From Terrimonas sp. (GTDB lineage Bacteria; Bacteroidota; Bacteroidia; Chitinophagales; Chitinophagaceae): a stretch of 64,000 bases of DNA. The stretch is taken from assembly GCA_016125075.1 (NCBI GenBank), contig WGMO01000001.1, positions 186,001-250,000 of the forward strand, in the 5' to 3' direction. The notes below the pieces were generated by a model that worked only from the letters and a program-made list of their open reading frames with translations, had not been told where the DNA came from and made no database searches. Positions 18,792 through 27,623 of the stretch are shown in pieces (position 1 is the first letter of the stretch; each line of letters opens with the position of its first letter). The translations under genes and the position numbers were made by a program.

Positions 18792-19490
18792 TCAGAAATT
18801 GGGTTGCAAAGCATGTTTTGAATAGAAGCTCAGTAAATGCTCCGTCACTTCCGACGGGGTATCTGCCAGTTTCAAAAGTTCAAGGTCGCCGGCCGAAATA
18901 TTATTTTCCTTTTCATGCATCACTTCTTTTATCCAGCTGATCAAACCGCCCCAATATTCCTTACCCACCAGGATCAGGGGAACACTGAGCATCTTTCCCG
19001 TCTGTATAAGGGTGGCCACTTCAAAAAATTCATCCATGGTGCCAAAACCACCCGGCATCATGATAAAGCCCTGTGAATATTTGGTAAACATCACTTTTCT
19101 CACAAAGAAATAATCAAAGTTGAGGCTCTTTTCCTTGTCTATAAAATCATTGGCCTGTTGTTCAAAGGGCAGGTCAATGTTCAGGCCAACCGATTTCCCT
19201 CCCCCGAGTTGTGCTCCCTTGTTGGCGGCTTCCATCACTCCCGGCCCTCCCCCCGTAATGATGCCAAAGCCCTCTTCTGAAAGCCTTTTGGCGATATCGA
19301 CTGTCAGGTCATAGTATTTATTGCCAGGGTGGGTCCTTGCCGATCCGAAAATGGAAATGCAGGGTCCAATCTTTGCCAATGCCTCAAATCCATCTACGAA
19401 TTCGGCCATGATTTTAAAGATCTGCCAGCTGGAATGCGCTTTTGATTCTGTCCAGTTTCTTTGTTTTGATTTCTTCAGGGTATCATTCAT
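18792..19490 (-). CDS. TIGR00730 / LOG family Rossmann-fold protein (long form)
   Basis: 232 residues. Contains the two LOG motifs: GGGPGVMEAANKGA (phosphate/nucleotide contact, with catalytic Arg/Glu in the family) and PGGFGTMDEFFE. LOG proteins hydrolyse nucleoside 5'-monophosphates (cytokinin-type in plants) to a base and ribose phosphate. In bacteria many also act as AMP/PPGPP-type nucleosidases, so the substrate is open. This long subclass has ~40 extra N-terminal residues. A second LOG gene lies at 21194-21727, on the other side of the symporter gene. Confidence 0.9.
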   Translation of the reverse strand: MNDTLKKSKQRNWTESKAHSSWQIFKIMAEFVDGFEALAKIGPCISIFGSARTHPGNKYYDLTVDIAKRLSEEGFGIITGGGPGVMEAANKGAQLGGGKSVGLNIDLPFEQQANDFIDKEKSLNFDYFFVRKVMFTKYSQGFIMMPGGFGTMDEFFEVATLIQTGKMLSVPLILVGKEYWGGLISWIKEVMHEKENNISAGDLELLKLADTPSEVTEHLLSFYSKHALQPNF

Positions 19491-19521
19491 AATTTTTTGC
19501 TTTCGTTTTCACAGACAAGAA

Positions 19522-19545
19522 TGCCATTCCATCAAAGGAATGGCA
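19522..19545 (-). terminator. Hairpin, weak terminator after the symporter gene
   Basis: A perfect 9-bp stem (19522-19530 with 19537-19545, loop 19531-19536) lies between the symporter stop (19580) and the LOG start (19490). On the minus strand it is followed by only a short T-rich tail, so terminator strength is uncertain. Confidence 0.5.
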
Positions 19546-19579
19546 CCAATGTCTTATTGATAACGCCGGAATGCCTGTT

Positions 19580-21091
19580 TTAGTTTATGGCAGCGGGTCT
19601 TTTTGAAATGGACAGCAGGCCCAGATAGGTCAGCAGGCCATTGATGATAAGTAACTCTATCCCGATCTGGTAACCGCCAAAAATGACAGGGGAAAACCTG
19701 CTTAAGAGGTAAGAAAACCCCAGCGACAGGAGGCAGATTATGGGCACGGACAGGCCATCCCGGATCACTCTTTTGGAGAGGATGCCAAAGGCAAACAGCC
19801 CCAGCAGGGGGCCATAGGTATAACCGGCCAGGTCCAGTATCACATAAATAATGGAATTGTTGCCAATTTTCCAGAATATCATAATGCAAATCGCAAACAG
19901 GACCGTAAAGCAGAGGTGTACGGTCAGCCTGATCCTTCTTTTCTTTTTCTCGTCCCAGTCTGATCTTCGTTTAAGACCCAACTGGTCGATACAAAAGGAA
20001 CTGGTGAGGGCGGTCAAAGCCCCATCGGCACTGGGAAATAGCGCTGATATGAGGCCAATGATGAAAATGATACTGATCGCCCTGGGAAGGAATTGAAGGG
20101 CCACTGTTGGAAATAACTTGTCACCGATCACATTCTGTCCATCCAGTAACAACTCCTTTCCACTGTAGGCGCCCCCGTTTTGTGCGATATAGAGATATAG
20201 CAATCCCCCTAACAGAAGGAATATAAAATTCACAATTACAATCACGGTACTGAAAGTGATCATGTTCTTTTGAGAATCCCTGAGGTTTTTAACACTGATA
20301 TTCTTTTGCATCATTTCCTGGTCAAGCCCTGTCATTGCGATGGCGATAAAGGCGCCACCGATGATCTGTTTCAGGAAATAGCCTTTGCTGCCCGGGTCGG
20401 TATTAAAGATGCCGGTATACCCTTTTTCACTGAGCGCATGCATAGCCGAACCGAGATCAAGATGCAGGTGCTGCATGATATAGATCACACAGACGATCAA
20501 ACCCACCAGCATGAATGTCGTTTGAAGGGTATCGGTATATACGATAGTTTTCACCCCGCCTTCAAACGTGTAGAGCAGAATCATCAACAGGATGATCAGC
20601 GTGGTCAGCCAGAACGGCACATTCATATCTTCCAGGATAAACACCTGCAATACGTTGATCACAAGATAAAGTCTTGCCGTTGCCCCAATCGTACGGGAGA
20701 TGATGAAAAAGATGGAACCCGTTTTGTAGGAATAGAACCCAAACCGTTGCTTCAGGTAATCGTAAATAGAAGTCAGGTTCAAGCGGTAATACAGGGGCAA
20801 TAACACATAGGCGATCACAAAATACCCGATAAAATACCCAATCACCACCTGGAAGTAGGCAAACCCCTTGAAACTTTCGCCGGAGAAATCACCCACGGTT
20901 CCCGGTACACTTACAAATGTGACCCCTGATAAGGAGGTGCCGATCATGCCAAAAGCCACCAGCATCCAGTTTGAACTCCGGTTACCGATGAAAAAAGAAT
21001 CATTATCCGACTTGCGGGATGTATACCAGGCCACCCCCAGTAATAAGAGGAAATAACCCACAACAAACAAGAATAGTAATCCAGAACTCAT
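19580..21091 (-). CDS. Sodium:solute symporter (SSS family)
   Basis: 503 residues from the ATG at 21091; a TTG eight codons upstream is possible but adds a polar stretch before the first membrane helix. Roughly 13 hydrophobic segments. Early SSS features are visible: YTSRKSDNDSFFIGNRS, then GMIGTSLSGVTFVSVPG, equivalent to the substrate/Na+ site region of the family. The later ALFPSADGALTALTSSFCIDQL corresponds to TM8-9, carrying the conserved Ser/Thr of the Na2 site. It imports an unidentified solute with Na+. Sialic-acid or sugar transporters of this class are common in Bacteroidota, but the substrate cannot be read here. Confidence 0.92.
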   Translation of the reverse strand: MSSGLLFLFVVGYFLLLLGVAWYTSRKSDNDSFFIGNRSSNWMLVAFGMIGTSLSGVTFVSVPGTVGDFSGESFKGFAYFQVVIGYFIGYFVIAYVLLPLYYRLNLTSIYDYLKQRFGFYSYKTGSIFFIISRTIGATARLYLVINVLQVFILEDMNVPFWLTTLIILLMILLYTFEGGVKTIVYTDTLQTTFMLVGLIVCVIYIMQHLHLDLGSAMHALSEKGYTGIFNTDPGSKGYFLKQIIGGAFIAIAMTGLDQEMMQKNISVKNLRDSQKNMITFSTVIVIVNFIFLLLGGLLYLYIAQNGGAYSGKELLLDGQNVIGDKLFPTVALQFLPRAISIIFIIGLISALFPSADGALTALTSSFCIDQLGLKRRSDWDEKKKRRIRLTVHLCFTVLFAICIMIFWKIGNNSIIYVILDLAGYTYGPLLGLFAFGILSKRVIRDGLSVPIICLLSLGFSYLLSRFSPVIFGGYQIGIELLIINGLLTYLGLLSISKRPAAIN

Positions 21092-21193
21092 AGTCAAATT
21101 TTTTCCGGGATGCAAAAATGGAACAACTTACCAATTGAATAATTTTTGAAGATAAAGAAATTTACTTTCCCTTTGCCTGCAAAATCAGTTTCC

Positions 21194-21727
21194 ATGATCA
21201 GTACACTGGCGGTTTTCTGTGGCTCCAAAAGCGGTTCGGACCCCCTCTACACCTTACAGGCTGAACAATTGGGCCAGCTCTTAGCAGAAAAAAACATTAC
21301 ACTCATTTATGGAGGCGGCAGCAAAGGCATCATGGGCGCCCTTGCTGATGCCATGATGTTAAAAAATGGAACCGTGGTGGGTATCATCCCCAAAAAATTA
21401 ATAGAATGGGAGCACCAGCATGAGGGAATTTCAAACCTGATCGTAGTGGATGATATGCATACCCGCAAAAAAAAGATGTATGAAAGCTGTGATGCCGCCA
21501 TGATCCTCCCCGGTGGATTCGGCACGCTTGATGAGTTGTTTGAAATGCTGACCTGGAACCAACTGGCCATTCATAATAAACAGATCTTTATCCTCAATGC
21601 TGGCGGGTTCTATGACCACCTGATAAAGCATATGCAACATTTGGGGAAAACCGGGTTTCTCTACGACCTGCTGGAAGAAAGGGTGCATATCCTGGAGGAT
21701 CCGCAACAATTGCTGGCCTACCTGTAA
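21194..21727 (+). CDS. LOG family protein (cytokinin riboside 5'-monophosphate phosphoribohydrolase-like)
   Basis: 177 residues from the ATG at 21194, the usual length for short LOG proteins; the TTG at 21146 is in frame but adds an unlikely basic leader. Motifs: AVFCGSKSG at the N-terminus, GGGSKGIMGALADA and PGGFGTLDELFEMLTW. These include the R/K and E residues of the LOG active site. Divergent from the symporter. It may share substrate type with the longer LOG at 18792-19490, but they are only distant paralogues. Confidence 0.92.
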   Translation: MISTLAVFCGSKSGSDPLYTLQAEQLGQLLAEKNITLIYGGGSKGIMGALADAMMLKNGTVVGIIPKKLIEWEHQHEGISNLIVVDDMHTRKKKMYESCDAAMILPGGFGTLDELFEMLTWNQLAIHNKQIFILNAGGFYDHLIKHMQHLGKTGFLYDLLEERVHILEDPQQLLAYL

Positions 21728-21731
21728 AAAA

Positions 21732-22322
21732 CTAACGGCCCCTTCTTGGGTGCAGATAAACCGCAAACCCGGCCCTGATCACCGGTAAGGCCCGGTTCTC
21801 ACTGTCACGGTACGGCGATTTTGGATTGGTGGAGGCATCAAACATGATGGCAAAATAACTATAGGCCTGGCCGATCACCCTGCCTCCATAACCCGCACCC
21901 AGTAAAAAACTTCCCGCATTATAGCTATATTTATCGGATGCAGTTCCTGATGTATATTTCCTAGTTACGTTAATCCAGTTATATTCCGGCTGCGCTGTCA
22001 GGTACAGGAACCTTACCGGCCAGATGCGGATAAATGTTCCCGCACCATAATTGAAAACCCGGTCACTGAAACCTGTAAACCGGAATGATGTGTAGTTGAG
22101 ATTGGTTGAAATTCCTGCATCCAGCCATTGTGTAATGCTGTACCCGATCTCGGGATTGGCGCCAACCTGGAAAATGCCGTTACTGAAACCCAGGTTCAAA
22201 GCGGATCCAATAAAAATATTTTCCTTTTTGAAATGCCCCTTCTCCTCCTTGTCTTCATCCTGGGCTTCCAGCACCTGGCTGCCCAGCATTAAAAGGGTGG
22301 CCACAAAAAAATATTTCTTCAT
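21732..22322 (-). CDS. Predicted outer-membrane beta-barrel protein
   Basis: 196 residues with signal peptide MKKYFFVATLLMLGSQVLEAQ, a short charged linker (DEDKEEKGHFKKE) and then alternating amphipathic strands rich in Tyr, Phe, Trp and Gly (GSALNLGFSNGIFQVGANPEIGYSI...). It ends with a basic tail, HPRRGR. Size and pattern fit an 8-stranded OmpA/OmpW-like barrel without a periplasmic domain. No specific family recognised. Converges on the LOG gene with a 4-bp gap; probably cotranscribed with the 4-helix membrane protein upstream (22344-22829). Confidence 0.78.
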   Translation of the reverse strand: MKKYFFVATLLMLGSQVLEAQDEDKEEKGHFKKENIFIGSALNLGFSNGIFQVGANPEIGYSITQWLDAGISTNLNYTSFRFTGFSDRVFNYGAGTFIRIWPVRFLYLTAQPEYNWINVTRKYTSGTASDKYSYNAGSFLLGAGYGGRVIGQAYSYFAIMFDASTNPKSPYRDSENRALPVIRAGFAVYLHPRRGR

Positions 22323-22343
22323 AAAGTATTTTTGATAAAATTA

Positions 22344-22829
22344 CTAATCCAGTTTCATTTGTTCCTCACTGTTAAGTTGTAAATCTGTTATAATTCTTGC
22401 TTTTACCGGTCGTTTCTGGATCATGATATAAAGCATAAAAGCGGTGAGCAATAAAAATACAGAATGCCCGGTAATCATATAGCAGATCACACCGAAAATT
22501 GCGGGGCCATCGCATAAGGCCAGATAGGTGATCAGCGCGCCCCTGTAATCCATGATCTTTTTTTCAACCGACTGATAATGCAGGTTCATGGCCTGTATTT
22601 TCTTCCGGTAGATCCAGTTGGCCAATACGGTGCAAACTATGGCCATCAACCCGCAGATGATCCCAAAAATATTTTCCAGGAAGGAATCATTGAAAACAGG
22701 CTTTTCCATCCAGTTCAGGAATACTACAATGCCTGTGAAAATGATCACACCCATAAATATGGCATTGAATAATATATTTAATGCCCTGACATCATTTTTA
22801 ATAGCCGTTTGTCCGGACCCCTGGTTCAT
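22344..22829 (-). CDS. Four-helix inner-membrane protein, unknown function
   Basis: 161 residues from the ATG at 22829 (a TTG two codons earlier is possible). Hydrophobic segments at about 22-40, 50-68, 95-115 and 120-138, with cytoplasmic-looking termini (ENDVRALN-like start; RPVKARIITDLQ end). No motif recognised. Twenty-one bases upstream of the barrel gene, so they are likely one transcript. Confidence 0.7.
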   Translation of the reverse strand: MNQGSGQTAIKNDVRALNILFNAIFMGVIIFTGIVVFLNWMEKPVFNDSFLENIFGIICGLMAIVCTVLANWIYRKKIQAMNLHYQSVEKKIMDYRGALITYLALCDGPAIFGVICYMITGHSVFLLLTAFMLYIMIQKRPVKARIITDLQLNSEEQMKLD

Positions 22830-22897
22830 CAGCAAATTTTACATAATGATAGCCATTCCTTTTTAGAAATAACGGAAATCATGCTGGTAAAAAGAAA

Positions 22898-23932
22898 TCA
22901 CCCCCTGAAGGAAGGGCATTTGAAATTGCGTTTGGATCCCTGGTAAGTGTCGAATAAACCCTGTTTGATCAGGGAAAATTCAAATGCCCCGCGGGTATTG
23001 TTGTAATTTTTTAACGTGGAAATAGTTGCATCATAAGTGAAAGTGGCCCGGATATCCTTCCATTGTATGCCGATCATGGGAATGAAAGCATCTTTATGAC
23101 GGTAATAGATACCCCCGATCAACTGGTTTTCACCATCCCCGGAGAGATTATACTGGGCATTCATACCCCCCACTATTTCCTGGGCTCCTGCCTGCGTGGA
23201 AAAATACACATTGGGGTTCAGGATCCATTGTTCGTTTAATTTAAAGCTGGCATTGATAAATCCATTATGTCTTACCGCAATTCGGTTGTCAACCCCCTGG
23301 CTGGCATTAAAGAAAGATTCCCTGGCCCTGTTGACATGCTGGGCGGAGTATCCCGCATTTACATAGATATCATCGGAAGGAAAATAGGCATAATTAACCC
23401 CCAACTGCATATCAAAATAACTGATATTGTTATTGTCGAGCACAACGGATGTTGGCAACTTATTGTCAAAGAATTTTCCGTCGAACTGATCGGGAAACTT
23501 AAGATTCGTGGTATTGATGCGCTTATTGGCCCAGCCAATATTGAAGCCCGCACTCAAAAGACTGGCATAGCCCAGCAACTGGTGATAGGCTACGGAACCA
23601 TATATCTTGGAGGAAGTCAGGTTACCGCTACCGGCTACATCGTGCAGGATAAGACCCCCAAGACCCAGCCATCCGTTTTCCATCCTGTTCTTCATGACCT
23701 GCACATCACCAAAAGCACTCATGGTCTTGTAGGGTAGGGTCATGATCGATGACCACTGGTTCCTGTAATTGACCCCGATCCGGTAATCGCCATCGGGAAT
23801 AAACCCCGTATTGGCGGGATTAGTGGTCAAAGGGGAATTCATGAACTGGGAAAAGTGTAAATCCTGCGACCTTACCGTTATCAGCAGCAATAATTGAAAT
23901 ATTCCCAATAATATGACCGGTTTCTTATACAT
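22898..23932 (-). CDS. PorP/SprF family outer-membrane protein (second copy)
   Basis: 344 residues. Signal peptide MYKKPVILLGIFQLLLLITVRSQ, then DLHFSQFMNSPLTTNPANTG, the PorP/SprF signature, and VNYRNQWSSIM as in the first copy. The rest alternates like an outer-membrane barrel and ends with a short basic, Cys-containing tail. It follows the SBBP/PKD gene by 24 bp on the same strand. The cargo-then-PorP order is therefore the same as at 5.2-10.6 kb. Inferred role: helper for type IX export or surface anchoring of that cargo. Confidence 0.92.
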   Translation of the reverse strand: MYKKPVILLGIFQLLLLITVRSQDLHFSQFMNSPLTTNPANTGFIPDGDYRIGVNYRNQWSSIMTLPYKTMSAFGDVQVMKNRMENGWLGLGGLILHDVAGSGNLTSSKIYGSVAYHQLLGYASLLSAGFNIGWANKRINTTNLKFPDQFDGKFFDNKLPTSVVLDNNNISYFDMQLGVNYAYFPSDDIYVNAGYSAQHVNRARESFFNASQGVDNRIAVRHNGFINASFKLNEQWILNPNVYFSTQAGAQEIVGGMNAQYNLSGDGENQLIGGIYYRHKDAFIPMIGIQWKDIRATFTYDATISTLKNYNNTRGAFEFSLIKQGLFDTYQGSKRNFKCPSFRG

Positions 23933-23956
23933 ACAGACAGACGGGTTTGACCCTGG

Positions 23957-26900
23957 TTATCTTATTAACGTTATATCCCCTTTTTTAGTTGTTTTGGTGC
24001 CATCAAAAAACTCCACATCCAGTGTATAGGCATATACATCCATGGGCTGCAGAACGCCTTTATACTTTCCATCCCAACCAGCATTGATGGAAGAGGATTC
24101 AAATACCTGTTGGCCCCAACGGTTCCAGATGATAAATTTCATCCTGGTAATCCCAAATCCCCTGACCATTATCTTATTATTGATATCATTGCTGTTGGGG
24201 GTAAATGCATTGGGTACATCCACCTGTGCTATGATGATCGCTTCTACCGGCTGGCAAAGGGTATCGGCACAGCCATTGGCATTGATCGCCACCAGGCAGG
24301 CATTATAGGTACCGGTTGCAATATACTGATGCTGTACCGGGAGCCTGGAAGCGGTGAGCAGGCTGTCCCCGTCTCCAAAAATCCATTTAAAATTAACGGC
24401 ATCAGCTGAGGCAAGATTATTAAAGGTTGTCGGCGTATTCTCCTGAGCCGGTATCGGCGAAGTGCTGAAATTCGATACCGGGTTATTGAAGATGGTGATA
24501 CTTTTTATGATCGTATCTGCCCCGTTACAGGTATTCGGATCAATGGCGATCAACCTGACATTAAAGGTTCCTGCAGTGACATATAGATTTGAAGGACTGG
24601 TTGCACCTGATGTATTGCCATCACCAAAATCCCATTGAAACTGCTGACCGGCCACGGAAGTATTCGTAAACAGGGCATTATAGGGAACACAACCAGTAGC
24701 GGGCGTAGTAAAATCGGCCACTACATTGGGAGCAATATTAATGGTCTTGGTCAGGCTATCCGGGTAATTACAGTAAGCGGTGTCCAGCAATCTGAGTTTG
24801 ATCACATAGGAACCCGGTGCTGCATAGCTATGGGTAACGGGACCCGTTCCAACCGAGTCAAGAAAACTTCCGTCACCAAAATCCCAGTGGAAAGCTTTCG
24901 GTGAAAACGGTAAAACGCCCGGGGCCGATGACAGGTTATCAAACCTGAATTTCAGGGAATCGCAGGGCGCCAGTTTAACCGGGTTAAAATCAAGCAAGGC
25001 CTGAAGATCACCCACCCGGATATGAATAAAGGAGGTGTCCCTGATATTACAGGTGGTGGAATCCTCTGCAATCAGCATCACCTGGAAGGTGCCGGTGGTA
25101 ACATAGGTATGAGATGCGTTCGGTGTAGTCGTAATTAATTGGGGTGAACCATCTCCAAAGTTCCAGTAATAAGTTACCGCGTTGGCAATGGTATCCGTGA
25201 AATCAACGGTCAGGGGCACGCATCCCGAAGTATCGCGGGGCACTCCATTGATGGATGACCTCGGTCCTGCATCCACACCGGCAAAATTAAAAGCAATCTT
25301 CACCATGGCCAGGTTACAATCACCGGCACCCGCACCTAAAGCCTGGTTGGTGGTTGACCATACTCCGGGTGTAGTCGGGAAAGGACTTGGGCCACCGCCA
25401 CAGTTGGCACAGATGGCCTGGTATACAACACCCTGTTTATCGAACCTGCTGGTTCCGCCATCCACGTGGTCGGGGAAAAAACCACCCTGCTGCCCGAAGA
25501 AACTGCCATACAACATGGATGTTGCATTCTTCTGCAATACGAAAAAGTAAAAATCCCCAATGGGATCACCCTGTGATTTTAAAGCATCGGCCGTGGTAGG
25601 CATGCCTGCCGTACCGGAGGATAAAAATCCTCCGAAACCAACATCTCCACCCCACCCGGAAACATACACATTCTCACAGTTGTCCACCAGAAATGCAACG
25701 GGCGAAATATTAGGGTTGGATGAGGCTTTCCCGAATCTTGTGCTATATACAAAGGCGGAAAGATCAGGTTGCAGTTTAGCAATAAACTGCGGCGCCCCAC
25801 CCACACTGTAAGTGGCATTGGAAACCGGCCAGTTTCCACCGGTTTGCCCCATCACATAGGGGAAACCGTTATTATCAAACTGAACCCCATAAACCTGGTC
25901 AATAGCAGAGGTGCCGAGATAAGTAGCCCGTATAATGGAGGAACCATTATTGCTGATAATGGCCAGGAAACCGTCAATACCACCCTGAAAAGTCGGGTGT
26001 ATGGTACCCGCTTTATTTCCGGGGAAACTGTTTTCATCACTGGCGGTACCCCCGCCCACATAAATATTTCCATTGGGTGCAAGGGCCAATACATAACAGG
26101 CATCATTATTCAGCCCTCCCAGGTAGGATGCAAAAAGAAGGTTATTCAGGTTAGGATCAAACTTCAGGACCACCCCATCCTGGTCACCCCCGGGGTTTAC
26201 CTGGAAAGCCCCGGCTGTTACCGGGAAATTGTTGGCCGGGGTGTTGGATGCTGTCGACTGTGTGGATGAGGCGACATATATATTGCCACCTCCGTCAAGG
26301 ATCACTTCGCTTCTCCCGTTATCGCCATAATTCTGCAAAAGGGAATTTCGCGATTCAACCGGGCTGATGTTCACACCATCGTCTCCGGTACCCCCGATCT
26401 TTTTAGATCCGATCAGCGCACTCCCGGTCGCATTGAGTTTGGTAACAATGATATCAAAGGAACCACCCGTACCGATCACTGAATTAGCCGGCACGGTGGG
26501 ATAATCAGAAGAATTTGACCTGCCGGCGATCACCAGATTACCCTGCGGATCTACAATAATACTATGGGGCTGTTCATTTCCGCCACCCCCGATATAAGTT
26601 GCATACACCCTGTTGGCTCCATTGGGCGTCAGTTTAATGATCCCGATATCGATGGGTTCACTGCCGGTACCGCCCCCGAACGTGCCGTCGAAAGCACCGG
26701 GGGAAACAGGAAATCCTGTACCAAATGCAATGCCACCACCATAAAAACTCCCATCCGGGCCATAGGTGGCAGTAAAGCCCCAATTGGAGGCCGCACTGCC
26801 GGAAAAAGAACAGAAGATCAATGTGGGATCGATGACCAGCGTCTCATTCCGGTTATATGATTTCACATCAAACCTTAGCTCATTTCCATTGAGCATAAAC

Positions 26901-27565
26901 CTGGTATTGACCTTTGCCCTGGCGCCATTTTCATATTGATAAGAATAGGGTTCCAGCTCTTTTAATGTCCCCACTGAAGTAGCAATAAATAATTGCTTGT
27001 TCCGGATTTCCAGTTTATCGGCTCCTTCATACCGCATCACGATCTTGCTGATATCCGCACCGGGACGCGCAATGATATCATATTTCATCTGCCCGTTTTC
27101 CGTATAATAACGGATATCCGTATTCGGATAAATATTCCTGACGGTCACTGCCTGGTATATCCTGCAGTTTCCCGCCCATTTGGAAGGGTCATTGCCGATA
27201 AAATAATTATTATAACTGTTAACCGGCTTGTCGGGAACGATCTGAAAATTTTTGGAGGACCCGACAAATTCTACATTGTAGGAATGTGAGCGCAACCGGA
27301 AGGTTTTTTGGGGATCATAAGGCAACATCTTATCATTCGAGTGCCCTGATATGTGTTCTGAAAGCGCCGCAAAATCGCCAGCATTATATTGCAGGACGGT
27401 AAAGCCACCATCCCTGATGTAAAATGCACCGGCAGACACATCTCCTTTGAACCTGACACGGCTATCCCATTGGCCTTTATTTTCCACAAATTCGATGTTT
27501 CCGGTCTGGGCCTGGGATACGGAAAATAGGGTGAGCAGGAGAAGTGTATTAAACAATCGGTTCAA
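23957..27565 (-). CDS. Secreted SBBP/PKD protein with gliding-motility C-terminal domain (T9SS type B cargo)
   Basis: 1202 residues. Signal MNRLFNTLLLLTLFSVSQAQ, then the N-terminal domain starting EFVENKGQWDSRVRFKG (DUF7948-type, usual ahead of SBBP repeats). A beta-propeller section (~250-760) follows, built of SBBP repeats such as ATYIGGGGNEQPHSIIVDPQG and ASYLGGLNNDACYVLALAPNG. Four PKD domains with WNFGDG, WDFGDG, WDFGDG and WIFGDG cores (~790-1100) come next. The last ~95 residues (DVPNAFTPNSNDIN to DITLIR) are a CHU_C type B sorting domain. It is probably exported by the T9SS as a surface protein. Partner gene: PorP/SprF immediately downstream. Confidence 0.93.
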   Translation of the reverse strand: MNRLFNTLLLLTLFSVSQAQTGNIEFVENKGQWDSRVRFKGDVSAGAFYIRDGGFTVLQYNAGDFAALSEHISGHSNDKMLPYDPQKTFRLRSHSYNVEFVGSSKNFQIVPDKPVNSYNNYFIGNDPSKWAGNCRIYQAVTVRNIYPNTDIRYYTENGQMKYDIIARPGADISKIVMRYEGADKLEIRNKQLFIATSVGTLKELEPYSYQYENGARAKVNTRFMLNGNELRFDVKSYNRNETLVIDPTLIFCSFSGSAASNWGFTATYGPDGSFYGGGIAFGTGFPVSPGAFDGTFGGGTGSEPIDIGIIKLTPNGANRVYATYIGGGGNEQPHSIIVDPQGNLVIAGRSNSSDYPTVPANSVIGTGGSFDIIVTKLNATGSALIGSKKIGGTGDDGVNISPVESRNSLLQNYGDNGRSEVILDGGGNIYVASSTQSTASNTPANNFPVTAGAFQVNPGGDQDGVVLKFDPNLNNLLFASYLGGLNNDACYVLALAPNGNIYVGGGTASDENSFPGNKAGTIHPTFQGGIDGFLAIISNNGSSIIRATYLGTSAIDQVYGVQFDNNGFPYVMGQTGGNWPVSNATYSVGGAPQFIAKLQPDLSAFVYSTRFGKASSNPNISPVAFLVDNCENVYVSGWGGDVGFGGFLSSGTAGMPTTADALKSQGDPIGDFYFFVLQKNATSMLYGSFFGQQGGFFPDHVDGGTSRFDKQGVVYQAICANCGGGPSPFPTTPGVWSTTNQALGAGAGDCNLAMVKIAFNFAGVDAGPRSSINGVPRDTSGCVPLTVDFTDTIANAVTYYWNFGDGSPQLITTTPNASHTYVTTGTFQVMLIAEDSTTCNIRDTSFIHIRVGDLQALLDFNPVKLAPCDSLKFRFDNLSSAPGVLPFSPKAFHWDFGDGSFLDSVGTGPVTHSYAAPGSYVIKLRLLDTAYCNYPDSLTKTINIAPNVVADFTTPATGCVPYNALFTNTSVAGQQFQWDFGDGNTSGATSPSNLYVTAGTFNVRLIAIDPNTCNGADTIIKSITIFNNPVSNFSTSPIPAQENTPTTFNNLASADAVNFKWIFGDGDSLLTASRLPVQHQYIATGTYNACLVAINANGCADTLCQPVEAIIIAQVDVPNAFTPNSNDINNKIMVRGFGITRMKFIIWNRWGQQVFESSSINAGWDGKYKGVLQPMDVYAYTLDVEFFDGTKTTKKGDITLIR

Positions 27566-27623
27566 GTGTAAATCTTTATTGTAATTTAACTAAAAAAGGG
27601 TACAATTTGTTCTAAATCTTGTG